Of a DNA stretch of 64,000 bases, positions 44,065 through 56,058 are shown piece after piece. Every line of letters begins with the position of its first letter. The stretch's first letter is position 1. The notes beneath the pieces were generated by a model, which saw nothing but the letters and a program-made list of their open reading frames with translations, had not been told where the DNA came from and ran no database searches. Source of the stretch: Methylobacterium sp. (GTDB taxonomy: Bacteria > Pseudomonadota > Alphaproteobacteria > Rhizobiales > Beijerinckiaceae); assembly GCA_002928875.1 (NCBI GenBank), contig PERO01000012.1, forward strand, positions 1 through 64,000, read 5' to 3'. Both the position numbers and the translations under genes were made by a program.

Positions 44065-45099
44065 ATGATTCGCCCCGCCCATCCGGGCCACCAGCCGCTC
44101 GATGTCCTGCTCGCTGCCCTCGAGGCGGCGGGTGAGGCGACGCGCCTGCGCATCCTCGCGCTGCTGGCGGAGGCGGAACTCACCGTCACCGAACTGATGA
44201 CCATCCTGGGCCAGTCGCAGCCGCGCGTCTCGCGCCATCTGAAGCTGCTGGTGGAGGCGGGGCTGATCGACCGGCACCGCGAAGGCGCCTGGGCCTTCTT
44301 CCGGCTCGCCGAGCGGGGCGTCGCGAGTGTCATCCGCGAGGGCGTGATCGCCGCGCTCGACCCGGCCGATCCCGGCCTCGCGGCCGATCGTCGCCGGCTC
44401 GATGCCGTGCGCGCCGAGCGGAAGGAGCAGGCCGCAGCCTATTTCGCCCGCCATGCCGCGGACTGGAACCGCATCCGCGCGCTTTATGTGCCGGAATCCG
44501 CGGTGGAAAAGGCGATGGTGGATGCCCTCGGCGAGCGCGATTACGACGCGCTCCTCGATCTCGGCACCGGCACCGGGCAGATGCTGAAACTCTTCGGCCC
44601 GCGCGCGAGCCGCGCCGTCGGCCTCGATGTCAGCCCCGCCATGCTCGCCGTGGCCCGCGCCAATCTGGATGAAGCCGGCCTGCGCCATGTGCAGTTGCGG
44701 CAGGGCGATCTCTATGCGCTGCCGGCGGATCTTTCGCGCTTCGATCTCGTGATCCTGCATCAGGTGCTGCATTTCATGGACGACCCCGCCCGCGCCGTGC
44801 GCGAGGCCGCGCGCGTGCTGAAGCCCGGCGGGCGCATCGTCATCGTCGATTTCGCGCCGCATCACGAGGAAAGCCTGCGGGTGGAGCATGCGCATCGCCG
44901 GCTCGGCTTCTCGGCCGACGAAATCGGCGCGTTCTTCGCCGAGAACGGCCTGCATCTGCGCCTGTCGCGCGACATCCGCCCCGATGCGACGGGCGCTCTC
45001 ACCGTTTCCCTCTGGATCGCCGAGGACACCGCCATGGAAGGTGATTTCCCGCTGCCCGGCGATCCGCTCTCCCGGACTCTCGTCACGAAGGTTGCCTGA
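44065..45099 (+). CDS. ArsR-family regulator fused to SAM-dependent methyltransferase domain
   Basis: A 344-residue protein with two domains. Residues about 10-95 are an ArsR winged helix-turn-helix (ATRLRILALLAEAELTVTEL, LGQSQPRVSRHLKLLVEAGL). Residues about 130-335 are a class I methyltransferase (ALLDLGTGTGQMLKLF for SAM, LVILHQVLHFMDDPARAV, LKPGGRIVIVDFAPHH). It is 1 bp before metF. Such fusions sit beside metF/metH in Hyphomicrobiales; the methyltransferase domain may serve as a SAM/SAH sensor rather than an enzyme, which is inference. A 20-bp palindrome precedes it. Confidence 0.93.
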   Translation: MIRPAHPGHQPLDVLLAALEAAGEATRLRILALLAEAELTVTELMTILGQSQPRVSRHLKLLVEAGLIDRHREGAWAFFRLAERGVASVIREGVIAALDPADPGLAADRRRLDAVRAERKEQAAAYFARHAADWNRIRALYVPESAVEKAMVDALGERDYDALLDLGTGTGQMLKLFGPRASRAVGLDVSPAMLAVARANLDEAGLRHVQLRQGDLYALPADLSRFDLVILHQVLHFMDDPARAVREAARVLKPGGRIVIVDFAPHHEESLRVEHAHRRLGFSADEIGAFFAENGLHLRLSRDIRPDATGALTVSLWIAEDTAMEGDFPLPGDPLSRTLVTKVA

Positions 45100-45100
45100 G

Positions 45101-46024
45101 ATGAATGCTGTTCCCGCCCGTTCGAGCCGCCAGACCGAGGCGCCGAAGCTTGGCATTTCCTTCGAGTTCTTCCCCCCGAAGAACGATGCCATGGCCGAAA
45201 CGCTCTGGGCCTCCGTGCAGCGCCTCGCGCCGCTTTCGCCCGATTTCGTCTCCGTGACCTATGGCGCGGGCGGATCCACCCGCGAGCGCACCCATTCGAC
45301 CGTGAAGCGCATTCTCGACGAAACCGGCCTGAAGCCCGCCTCGCACCTGACCTGCGTGGCCGCCACCAGGGACGAGACGGACGAGATCCTCCGCCAGTAC
45401 TGGGCGATGGGCGTGCGCCATATCGTGGCCCTGCGCGGCGACCCGATCACCGGCATCGGCACCACCTTCGAGGCGCATCCGCAGGGCTATCAGGGTTCCC
45501 CGGAACTCGTGGCGGGCATCAAGGCGATCGGCGATTTCCATGTGGCGGTTTCGGCCTATCCGGAGAAGCATCCGGAGAGCCCCAGCCTCGATTTCGAGAT
45601 CGACCTCCTGAAGCGGAAGGTCGATGCCGGGGCGGATCGCGCCATCACCCAGTTCTTCTTCGATAACAGCCATTACTACCGCTATGTCGAGCGCGTGCGG
45701 AAGGCGGGGATTTCCATCCCCATCGTGCCGGGTATCCTGCCGGTGCAGAACTTCCGGCAATCCGCGAGCTTCGCGACGAAATGCGGGACGGATGTTCCCG
45801 CCTGGCTCGCCAAGCGCTTCGAGGGGCTGGAAGACGACCCCGAGACGCGCCGCATGGTGGCGGCTGCGGTCGCGGTCGAACAGGTCTATGATCTGCTCGA
45901 CAATGGCGTGACCGACTTCCACTTCTACACGATGAACAAGGCCGATCTCGCTTTCGCCATTTGCCACATGCTGGGCCTCCGGGCGATGCCCGGCATGCGA
46001 CCCGGCATTCCCGATGCGGCCTAG
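45101..46024 (+). CDS. metF: Methylenetetrahydrofolate reductase
   Basis: A 307-residue flavoprotein of bacterial MetF size. The N-terminal signature ISFEFFPPKND, then VTYGAGGSTRERT, HLTCVAATRDE, VRHIVALRGDP and a C-terminal ITQFFFDNSHYYRYVE follow the family order. It reduces 5,10-methylene-THF to 5-methyl-THF, the methyl donor used by MetH encoded downstream. The ATG follows the regulator's stop by 1 bp (TGAGATG). It precedes metH by 99 bp. Confidence 0.96.
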   Translation: MNAVPARSSRQTEAPKLGISFEFFPPKNDAMAETLWASVQRLAPLSPDFVSVTYGAGGSTRERTHSTVKRILDETGLKPASHLTCVAATRDETDEILRQYWAMGVRHIVALRGDPITGIGTTFEAHPQGYQGSPELVAGIKAIGDFHVAVSAYPEKHPESPSLDFEIDLLKRKVDAGADRAITQFFFDNSHYYRYVERVRKAGISIPIVPGILPVQNFRQSASFATKCGTDVPAWLAKRFEGLEDDPETRRMVAAAVAVEQVYDLLDNGVTDFHFYTMNKADLAFAICHMLGLRAMPGMRPGIPDAA

Positions 46025-46072
46025 TCTCGCGCGGAAAGCCTGCGTTTCGTTAGTGAATTTCTGAATGTCAAA

Positions 46073-46107
46073 GTTCCCGGCCGGTGCGTCGCGCATCGCA
46101 CGGGAAC
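46073..46107 (+). promoter_or_regulatory. Hairpin in the metF-metH intergenic region
   Basis: GTTCCCG (46073-46079) pairs with CGGGAAC (46101-46107); the inner GTGCG/CGCAT also pairs (one G-T wobble). It ends 16 nt before the metH ATG. No T run follows and no SAM or cobalamin riboswitch core is seen. Its role may be RNA stability or translation. Confidence 0.35.
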
Positions 46108-46123
46108 GACAAGGAAGCCGATC

Positions 46124-49861
<3,738 letters not shown>

Positions 49862-49867
49862 TCCGCC

Positions 49868-50869
49868 TCACCGTACCAGGAAGCCATGGCGCAGAGGGTC
49901 GTCGGGGTCGATGATCCAATGCGCGAGGCCCGCGAGATGGGCGGTGCCCGCGACTTCGGGGATCACGCCTTGATGCGGGCCGCAGCGCGCGGTGGCGATC
50001 GCCTTGCCGCGCATCACGGAGCCGATGATCGACTCGTTGATGATCGCCTCGCCCATGGCGAGCTCGCCGCGCGCCACGAGCTGCGCCACGCGCCCCGCTG
50101 TGCCCGAACCGGTGGGCGAGCGATCGACCTCGCGATCCGCGAAGATGCAGCAATTTGCCTGTGTCGAGCCCGCATGGCGCGGCGGTCCGTCGATGATCGT
50201 GCCGTAGATGTGGTTGATCTCCGGGATTTCGGGGTGCTCAACCGGGAAAGCGCGGTTCGCGGCCGCCTTCACCTCCGCGCCGAAGCGGATGAGCCTTTCG
50301 ACCTCGTGCTCGCGGATCGCGAGACCATGCGGCACGCCCGAGGTGTAGAAATAGAAGGCGCCACCGAAGGCGATGTCGCCCGTCACGCGGCCGAAGCTCG
50401 GTGTCTCCACGTTCACGTCGCGATGGAGCAGGAAGCTCGGCACGTTGAGGAAGCGCACCCCGGTGACGCGCGCGCCATCCCAGCCCACGAAAGCCTCGAT
50501 GAAGCCGCAGGGTGCGTCGATCCCCACCCGCGTCTCCGGCGCTTGCGGCATTACCCAGCCGAGCTGCACGGCGGCGGTGGCGAGCGCGATGACGCCATGC
50601 CCGCAATGGTCCGAATAGCCCTCGTTGTGGATGAACATCACGCCGAAATCCGCGCCCTCGCTCACCGGGTCGGTGAGGATGCCGCCATACATGTCGGCAT
50701 GTCCGCGCGGCTCGAACATGATCGCGCGGCGCAGGTGATCGGCATTCGCCTTCAGCCATGCCCTGCGATCGACGATGCGCTTTCCCGGCGCACGGGGAAA
50801 GCCGCTGGTGACGATGCGGAAGGGCTCGCCACCCGTATGCATCTCGACGGTGGAGATGATCTGTTGCAT
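49868..50869 (-). CDS. Proline racemase family, probable trans-3-hydroxy-L-proline dehydratase
   Basis: A 333-residue protein of the proline racemase fold. The first catalytic Cys is in SDHCGHGVIA (about residue 90). At the second position the racemase motif DRSPCGTG is DRSPTGSG here, with Thr. That change is known in trans-3-hydroxy-L-proline dehydratases, which use one Cys to eliminate water. Racemase or 4-hydroxyproline epimerase would need the second Cys. Start IISTVEMHTGGEPFRIVTSG fits the family. It is followed upstream by the amidase gene 7 bp away on the same strand. Confidence 0.85.
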   Translation of the reverse strand: MQQIISTVEMHTGGEPFRIVTSGFPRAPGKRIVDRRAWLKANADHLRRAIMFEPRGHADMYGGILTDPVSEGADFGVMFIHNEGYSDHCGHGVIALATAAVQLGWVMPQAPETRVGIDAPCGFIEAFVGWDGARVTGVRFLNVPSFLLHRDVNVETPSFGRVTGDIAFGGAFYFYTSGVPHGLAIREHEVERLIRFGAEVKAAANRAFPVEHPEIPEINHIYGTIIDGPPRHAGSTQANCCIFADREVDRSPTGSGTAGRVAQLVARGELAMGEAIINESIIGSVMRGKAIATARCGPHQGVIPEVAGTAHLAGLAHWIIDPDDPLRHGFLVR

Positions 50870-50876
50870 CCGCCCC

Positions 50877-51728
50877 TCACATCATGGCCGCCAGCGCGCG
50901 CAGGCGCTGGATCGTCTCGCCATCGGCCACGCCATCGACGCGCGCCGGCCGCCAGTGGCGCTGGAACGCGGCCACCACGGCTTCCATGCGTTCGTCGAAG
51001 ACGCCGGTGATCTCGATGCCGTAACCGAAGGTCGCGAAGAGCGATTGCAGGGCAGCCAACGGCATGCCCTCGTCGCCCCGGCGATAGGCAGGCCCCGGTG
51101 TTGCGGGCACGGACGATGGCCAAAGCCCCACGCCTGCAGCCGCCAGCTTCTCCCAGGGGAATGTCTCGCCCGGATCGATCTTCCGCCCCGGCGCGATGTC
51201 CGCATGCGCAAGAATGCGATGGTTCGGGATCGACCAGCGCGCCTGGATATCCGCGACGAGGCGGATCACCGCGTCGATCTGCGCGTCGGGGAAGGGCGGT
51301 CCCGGCGGCGGATAGGGGTTCGCAGACGCGCCCTCCGGCAGGGGCAGGGGCTGGCCGTTGGGGCCGAAGGGTCGCCCGAGATCATGCCCCGGATGGGCGA
51401 TCTCGATGCCGATGGACGCGGAATTCATGTCCGTCTCGCCGCGCCAGATGCCGCGACCCGCATGCCAGGCCCGGCGGCTCTCCGGCACGAGCTGGAAGAT
51501 GCGCCCGTCCTCGAACACGAAGTAATGGGCCGATACCTGCGCGATGGGGTTCGCGAGCCATAGCAGCGCCGAACTCGCATCCGCCATGCCCGTGTAATGC
51601 AGGATGACGCTGTCCGGATGTCTCGCCTCGCCGCCGCGCCCGCCGTTGCGCGGGCCGTGATTGGGCGAGGGGAAGAGCCGCGTCACCAGCGGGCTATCCG
51701 GCTTCGGTTCGGGCGGTGTGTCGGTCAT
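50877..51728 (-). CDS. N-acetylmuramoyl-L-alanine amidase (AmiD/AmpD-like) with peptidoglycan-binding domain
   Basis: A 283-residue protein. The amidase-2 domain (about 20-190) shows VILHYTGMADASSALLWL, the helix AHYFVFEDGRIFQLVPESR and the third ligand region RILAHADIAPGRKIDPGETF. The C-terminal PG_binding_1 repeat ends with FQRHWRPARVDGVADGETIQ. It cleaves the lactyl-Ala bond of murein or of released muropeptides. No obvious Sec signal is seen, so it may act on cytoplasmic anhydro-muropeptides. The start at 51728 omits a Pro-rich run that would add eight residues. Confidence 0.9.
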   Translation of the reverse strand: MTDTPPEPKPDSPLVTRLFPSPNHGPRNGGRGGEARHPDSVILHYTGMADASSALLWLANPIAQVSAHYFVFEDGRIFQLVPESRRAWHAGRGIWRGETDMNSASIGIEIAHPGHDLGRPFGPNGQPLPLPEGASANPYPPPGPPFPDAQIDAVIRLVADIQARWSIPNHRILAHADIAPGRKIDPGETFPWEKLAAAGVGLWPSSVPATPGPAYRRGDEGMPLAALQSLFATFGYGIEITGVFDERMEAVVAAFQRHWRPARVDGVADGETIQRLRALAAMM

Positions 51729-51751
51729 GTCAGGGGGTGGGGGTGGGCTCA

Positions 51752-51780
51752 AACGAAAATGGCGGGGTTGCCCCCGCCAT
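51752..51780 (-). terminator. Rho-independent terminator of the glycine-zipper gene
   Basis: ATGGCGGGG (51759-51767) pairs with CCCCGCCAT (51772-51780) around a 4-nt loop. On the minus strand it runs into TTTCGTTT. It lies 26 bp after the stop at 51807. Confidence 0.75.
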
Positions 51781-51806
51781 CCCTGGCGTCTGCGCTTTGA
51801 GCGCGA

Positions 51807-52097
51807 TCAGTAGGTCCGGGCCCAGCGGGTGCAGACCGCTTCGCCATAGCGGTTGTAGCGCACGCGCACGCATTCGCGCCGCGGGCGGGTCGCATCCGCG
51901 AGCACCGCGCCACCGACCGCGCCTATGGCCGCGCCCGCGAGCGCGCCGCCGCCACGACCCGTGGCCGCCGCACCGATGAGGCCGCCTGCGGCCGCGCCGA
52001 GCAGGGCACCCGAGGCCGCGCGCTCTTCACGCGGGGTGCAGGCCCCCATCACGAGACCGAGCGCCGCAACGCCTGCAATCACCGACAGTTTTTTCAT
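51807..52097 (-). CDS. Glycine-zipper envelope lipoprotein-like protein
   Basis: A 96-residue protein. N-terminus MKKLSVIAGVAALGLVMGAC ends in a lipobox-like Cys. The mature part has a glycine zipper, with two Gly/Ala runs (SGALLGAAAGGLIGAAATG and ALAGAAIGAVGGAVLA) that can form a membrane hairpin, and a C-terminal two-Cys segment (RRECVRVRYNRYGEAVCTRW). It belongs to the YMGG/17-kDa-antigen-like group. Function unknown. GGGGAGG 7 nt upstream fixes the start. Confidence 0.85.
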   Translation of the reverse strand: MKKLSVIAGVAALGLVMGACTPREERAASGALLGAAAGGLIGAAATGRGGGALAGAAIGAVGGAVLADATRPRRECVRVRYNRYGEAVCTRWARTY

Positions 52098-52212
52098 GTG
52101 AGGACCTCCCCTTTTGTTGAACTCCGCGTGATGTTCTCGCACGGCTCCTGCCAGACCTCAACCCCCGGCATGGGCGGTTGACCGCGGCAACATGCGCGCC
52201 TATCGCTGCGGC

Positions 52213-52588
52213 ACCAGTCGGCCGGGCGGCCGCGATGTTCCCGCATCGAGGAAAGTCCGGGCTCCACGGAGAAACGGTGGCGGCTAACGGCCGCCGGGGG
52301 CGACCCCAGGGACAGTGCCACAGAGATCGAACCGCCGATCCGCCTTCGGGTGGAGGCAAGGGTGAAAAGGTGCGGTAAGAGCGCACCGCGGCGCCGGCAA
52401 CGGGGCTGGCAGGGCAAACCCCACCGGGAGCAAGATCGAATAGGGATGACGCGCCCGCGAGGGCAGGGCTCTCCGCCCCAGTCATCCGGGTTGATTGCTT
52501 GAGGTGCTGCGCGAGCAGTAACCCAGAGGAATGGCCGCCACGCCGGGGCAACCCGGCCCTACAGAACCCGGCTTACAGGCCGACTGGT
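52213..52588 (+). ncRNA. rnpB: RNase P RNA
   Basis: The conserved P4 5' strand GAGGAAAGTCCGGGCTCC lies at 52248-52265 and its partner ACAGAACCCGGCTTA at 52561-52575. The ends form helix P1: ACCAGTCGGCC (52213-52223) pairs with GGCCGACTGGT (52578-52588), 11 bp. About 376 nt, as expected for a type A alphaproteobacterial molecule. It is the catalytic subunit that matures tRNA 5' ends. An AT-rich island starts directly after it. Confidence 0.96.
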
Positions 52589-52610
52589 GATTTATTTGCC
52601 TAGGACTGCA

Positions 52611-53069
52611 TCAGGCAGCCCTAGGCATTGGTCTATAATTTTGGGGATCCTCTCCATTAATAACAAGAGGAGGAGTATTGGCGCTAGGAACGCTGTAGCC
52701 AGCTATCTCTTTAACTGATGTTGGTATCTTTAGCTTTAGCGCTTCGCATACGTACAGTCGAATTAATGCCTCGGCATTGGCATCAATTGCCTCTACTTCG
52801 CCTCTTTCCCATCGGCTTATTGCAAGAGGTTCACGATGAACCACAGCAGCTAGTTCAGCTTGTGTCATTTCGATCTCCGTTCGTAGAAAACGGAGTTCCT
52901 TTCCTGTCAAGCTGGATGGCTTAGTAACCAATCCCTCGGCAATGGCTCGATGGAGGCCATTGATGTTAGGGATGGTTATAACATCCTCGCCTGCATCATC
53001 TACACGGAAGTTGCAGCCCTCAATGAACACATCGTCCAAGCCGCATTCTGTATAGCGATACGCATTCAT
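52611..53069 (-). CDS. XRE-family antitoxin-like regulator
   Basis: A 152-residue protein. The N-terminal YRYTECGLDDVFIEGCNFRV recalls regulators that sit with small toxins. The helix-turn-helix is central (about 63-110: TQAELAAVVHREPLAISRWE). A variable C-terminal tail follows. It probably acts as the antitoxin and autorepressor of the DUF4258 gene 19 bp upstream. Lower GC and different codon choice from neighbours suggest it was acquired. GGGGAGAG 5 nt before the ATG supports the start. Confidence 0.8.
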   Translation of the reverse strand: MNAYRYTECGLDDVFIEGCNFRVDDAGEDVITIPNINGLHRAIAEGLVTKPSSLTGKELRFLRTEIEMTQAELAAVVHREPLAISRWERGEVEAIDANAEALIRLYVCEALKLKIPTSVKEIAGYSVPSANTPPLVINGEDPQNYRPMPRAA

Positions 53070-53088
53070 TTCACTCTCCCCACGAAAC

Positions 53089-53412
53089 CTAAGTTTCGTC
53101 TGACCACATGATCGAAACGATTTTCACCCAGAAACTTGTGTTATCTGGAATGATTATTAAGCGAACCGTTCGATTGTTCGAGTTTGGTGTCCTCGATTCT
53201 ATCTTATATTTATAAAGTCCTACTTGCGTTGATTGTTCAGGCTCCTCGTGGACGAATCCTCGTTTTAAAACATATTTGACGTCACCAATAACAAGGTCAC
53301 GCTCGAGCATCCTTTGTTTGGCGTGCGCAGTGTAGCTAATTGTCAGCTTTAGCGAGCTGCCAATTTCATTGATGGTGCGTGTCGCGAAAGCGGGTGACCA
53401 AGGCTGCTTCAT
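53089..53412 (-). CDS. DUF4258 domain protein, probable toxin partner
   Basis: A 107-residue protein with the DUF4258 pattern: SYTAHAKQRMLERDLVIGDV, VLKRGFVHEEPE, LYKYKIES and VRLIIIPDNTSFWVKIVSIM. It is related in shape to RelE/BrnT-type folds, known as ribonuclease toxins in some members. It precedes the XRE gene in the same AT-rich island, in toxin-first order. Activity is inferred from size, pairing and island setting. The ATG at 53412 is preferred; the frame is open for 13 codons upstream. Confidence 0.75.
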   Translation of the reverse strand: MKQPWSPAFATRTINEIGSSLKLTISYTAHAKQRMLERDLVIGDVKYVLKRGFVHEEPEQSTQVGLYKYKIESRTPNSNNRTVRLIIIPDNTSFWVKIVSIMWSDET

Positions 53413-53547
53413 AAGCCGTCCACGTCGATGACCTCCCGTCCGACTTATCACCGTGATAATTTTATGCTAGCTGAAGATGGCGGGAATAAGACTACAAAAT
53501 TTTGAGTGTGGCATTCTGCGCACACATCGGTTCATGCGCCGATTTCC

Positions 53548-54165
53548 TCAATTCAAAGGAATGTCATTCCCCGCCTTCCCCGCCTGATAGGTCGCGGAAA
53601 GCGCATCGTATGTCTGGCGGATCGTATCGAGACGGTCGTGGCGCTTGGCGGCTTCGGCGGGTGGCAGGCGATTGATCTCGGCGCGCAGGTTGTGGCCGGT
53701 CCAGAAGGCGTTCTTCATCGCATAGCCGCCGGCATCGAGCCGGAAGACCTCCTTCAGGATGCGCAGGTCATGCGGAATCGCGAACTGGTCGCGGCTGTCC
53801 TCGTGGCTGTAGAGGAACCAGAAATTGTCGAACCCCGCCCAGGTGATGGCCGAGAGACAGAGCGAGCAGGGCTCGTGCGTGGAGAGGAACAGGCAATCCT
53901 TCGTGGCAGGCCGCGTGTTGGCGGGCAGCTCGTAGAAGCGCTTCAGCGCGTGCATCTCGCCGTGCCAGAGCGGATTTTCGCGCTCGTTATTCGCCTCCGC
54001 GATGACGACCGACCAATCCGATTTTCGCAAAATCGCCGCGCCGAACACCTTGTTCCCCGCCGCCACGCCCTCCGCGGTCTTGGGGATGATCGCGTGCTCG
54101 ATCACGTCGATCAGGCGGTCGATCAGGGCGAGGTTGGTGCTGTCGGCATCGGTTGGGGTGGTCAT
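53548..54165 (-). CDS. Cytidine/deoxycytidylate deaminase-like nucleoside deaminase
   Basis: A 205-residue zinc deaminase. Catalytic motif HGEMHALKR (His ligand and catalytic Glu) at about 66-74, and PCSLC (Cys ligands) near 98-102. The long C-terminal part has ILKEVFRLDAGGYAMKNAFW. The substrate may be a nucleobase such as guanine or cytosine, or a nucleoside; motifs alone do not decide. It stands alone, next to the AT-rich island and divergent from mraZ. Confidence 0.85.
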   Translation of the reverse strand: MTTPTDADSTNLALIDRLIDVIEHAIIPKTAEGVAAGNKVFGAAILRKSDWSVVIAEANNERENPLWHGEMHALKRFYELPANTRPATKDCLFLSTHEPCSLCLSAITWAGFDNFWFLYSHEDSRDQFAIPHDLRILKEVFRLDAGGYAMKNAFWTGHNLRAEINRLPPAEAAKRHDRLDTIRQTYDALSATYQAGKAGNDIPLN

Positions 54166-54490
54166 GGGGCCTCCGGAGCGCATTGCAGCGCGGAGGGGGC
54201 GGAATTGCAAGCGGTCGGTGGTGCGTCTCCTGCGCCTGCGACCTGCCGCCTTCTCTCCAACCCCTCAACCCTCCGTCAAGCTTACCCAAACCTTTCCTTA
54301 ACGCCTTCATGGTGAGGTGAAGGTTGAAGGTGTGGGCAGGCGGCTCGCGCCCGTGTTTCGCGTTGACGCCCAAGTTTTCCCATGTTAGCCCAATCCAGCC
54401 CAAGAACTGATGGCGGCGGGTGGCGCGGCGAAGCTGCGCATTCCGCAACCGAAGTCGCGTGCGGGTCCGGTTGTTGCGGTGCGTTGGCGG
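54166..54490. other. Divergent intergenic region before mraZ
   Basis: 325 bp without a gene between the deaminase and mraZ. It holds the four MraZ-type boxes at 54369-54402 and, before them, a purine-rich stretch with loosely repeated GGTGAAGG units near 54311-54335. No further RNA or small gene is recognised. Confidence 0.6.
54369..54402 (-). promoter_or_regulatory. MraZ operator: four TGGG boxes at 10-bp spacing
   Basis: On the minus strand TGGG occurs at 54402-54399, 54392-54389, 54382-54379 and 54372-54369, exactly ten bases apart. MraZ of E. coli is known to bind TGGGN repeats with a 5-nt spacer, the same period. The array lies 88 bp before the mraZ ATG. It should mediate autoregulation of the dcw operon. 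Confidence 0.75.
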
Positions 54491-54940
54491 ATGGGGCGGT
54501 TTCTCTCGACCTTTCAGGGCCGGCTCGATTCCAAGGGCCGGGTCTCGCTGCCGGCGGCCTTCCGGGCCGTGCTGGAAGCGGATGGGCATCCGGGCGTGTT
54601 CCTGCACCCGGCGCTGGAGCAACCGGCGATCGAGGCGGGCGGCAACCGGCTGCTGGCGGAGATCGACGGGTTGATCGGGCGGTTTCCCCCCTATTCGGAA
54701 GCGCGGGACCTGATGGCGACCGCGCTGCTGGGGCAGGCGGAAATTGCGAAGCTCGATCCGGAAGGGCGGCTCACGCTGCCGGAGCGTCTGAAGGCGCATG
54801 CGGGGATTTCCCAGAGCCTCGTCTTCGTGGGGCTGGGCGAGAAATTCCGCATCTGGGCGCCGGAGAAGTTTACTGCGCATCTCGAGGAGGCAACCTCGAA
54901 CTTGCGCGCCGTGCGGGCCGGCCTTTCCCGAAGCGGGTAG
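54491..54940 (+). CDS. mraZ: Transcriptional regulator MraZ
   Basis: A 149-residue protein with two SpoVT-AbrB domains: [20 protein letters not shown] (about 3-50) and [20 protein letters not shown] (about 85-130). It forms ring-like oligomers that bind repeated TGGG boxes and regulate the dcw cluster and so division and cell wall synthesis. The ATG at 54491 gives the canonical [10 protein letters not shown] start; the open frame upstream is excluded. rsmH begins 29 bp after. Confidence 0.93.
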   Translation: MGRFLSTFQGRLDSKGRVSLPAAFRAVLEADGHPGVFLHPALEQPAIEAGGNRLLAEIDGLIGRFPPYSEARDLMATALLGQAEIAKLDPEGRLTLPERLKAHAGISQSLVFVGLGEKFRIWAPEKFTAHLEEATSNLRAVRAGLSRSG

Positions 54941-54969
54941 GCCGGGGGGGCACGAAAGAGGCGGGTGAC

Positions 54970-56058
54970 ATGAGCGGGCGCGGTGGGGGCAACCCCGTCG
55001 ATGGCGGACCCGCCCCTCATGTCCCCGTGCTTCTTGCCGAGGTGCTCGCGGCGCTGCAACCGGCCCGGGGCGAAATCTATCTCGACGGAACTTTCGGCGC
55101 CGGCGGCTACACGCGCGGCATTCTCGCGGCCGCGGATTGCACGGTGATCGCGCTCGACCGCGACCCCAACGCTGTCGCCAACGGGCAGGCCATGGTCGCC
55201 GAATTCGGCGGGCGGCTGATGCTGGTCGAAACGCCCTTCTCGGAGATGGAGGAGGCGGTTCGAGGATTGGCAAGCGAAGTGGCCGCCGGTTCGCGTGAAG
55301 CCAATCCGAGCAAGAAAGAAACCGTCCTTCTGGACGGCATCGTGCTCGATATCGGCGTCTCCTCGATGCAGCTCGACCAGGCGGAGCGCGGCTTCTCCTT
55401 CCGTTTCGAAGGCCCGCTCGACATGCGCATGGCGCAGGACGGCGAGAGCGCGGCGGAGATCGTCAATACCCGTTCCGAGGCGGAACTCGCGGATATCTTC
55501 TACCATTACGGCGAGGAGCGGCTGGCGCGCGTCATCGCACGCGCCATCGTGCATGACCGGAAGGAAAAGCCCTTCGAGACGACGAAGGATCTGGCCGATC
55601 TCATCGGGCGGATCGTGCATTCGAAGCCCGGCGACATCCACCCCGCCACGCGCAGCTTCCAGGCCCTGCGCATCGCGGTGAATGACGAACTCAACGAACT
55701 GGCCGCCGCCCTGCACGCCGCCGAACGGCTGCTCAAGCCCGGCGGACGGCTGGTGGTGGTGTCGTTCCACAGCCTGGAGGACCGGATCGTCAAGGTCTTC
55801 CTCGCGGCGCGCTCGGGGCGCGGCGGCGGCTCGCGCCACGCCCCCGTGCAGGCCGCCGACGCCCCGACTTTCCGGCTCGCAACGAAGGGCGCGATCGTGG
55901 CGGGCGAGGCGGAATGCCGGGCCAATCCGCGCGCGCGTTCGGCCAAGCTGCGCGCCGGCATCCGCACCGAAGCGCCGGCCCTGTCGGCGGATCCGCAGGT
56001 TCTGGAACTCGCACGCCTGCCCGAGCAGCCGTTGCGCCGGGGAGGCAGACGCCGATGA
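54970..56058 (+). CDS. rsmH: 16S rRNA (cytosine(1402)-N(4))-methyltransferase
   Basis: A 362-residue SAM methyltransferase. Motifs: [34 protein letters not shown] (SAM), [46 protein letters not shown] and [13 protein letters not shown]. It methylates N4 of C1402 in the ribosomal P site. The segment between about residues 97 and 125 contains a short hydrophilic insert ([13 protein letters not shown]). It overlaps ftsL by four bases (ATGA). Confidence 0.96.
   Translation: MSGRGGGNPVDGGPAPHVPVLLAEVLAALQPARGEIYLDGTFGAGGYTRGILAAADCTVIALDRDPNAVANGQAMVAEFGGRLMLVETPFSEMEEAVRGLASEVAAGSREANPSKKETVLLDGIVLDIGVSSMQLDQAERGFSFRFEGPLDMRMAQDGESAAEIVNTRSEAELADIFYHYGEERLARVIARAIVHDRKEKPFETTKDLADLIGRIVHSKPGDIHPATRSFQALRIAVNDELNELAAALHAAERLLKPGGRLVVVSFHSLEDRIVKVFLAARSGRGGGSRHAPVQAADAPTFRLATKGAIVAGEAECRANPRARSAKLRAGIRTEAPALSADPQVLELARLPEQPLRRGGRRR

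Noticed and set aside
46025..46123. Possible SAM or cobalamin riboswitch before metH
   Set aside because: Only a simple hairpin was found (46073-46107). No B12 box, SAM-II or SAH core sequence is visible, and the gap is too short for a cobalamin element.
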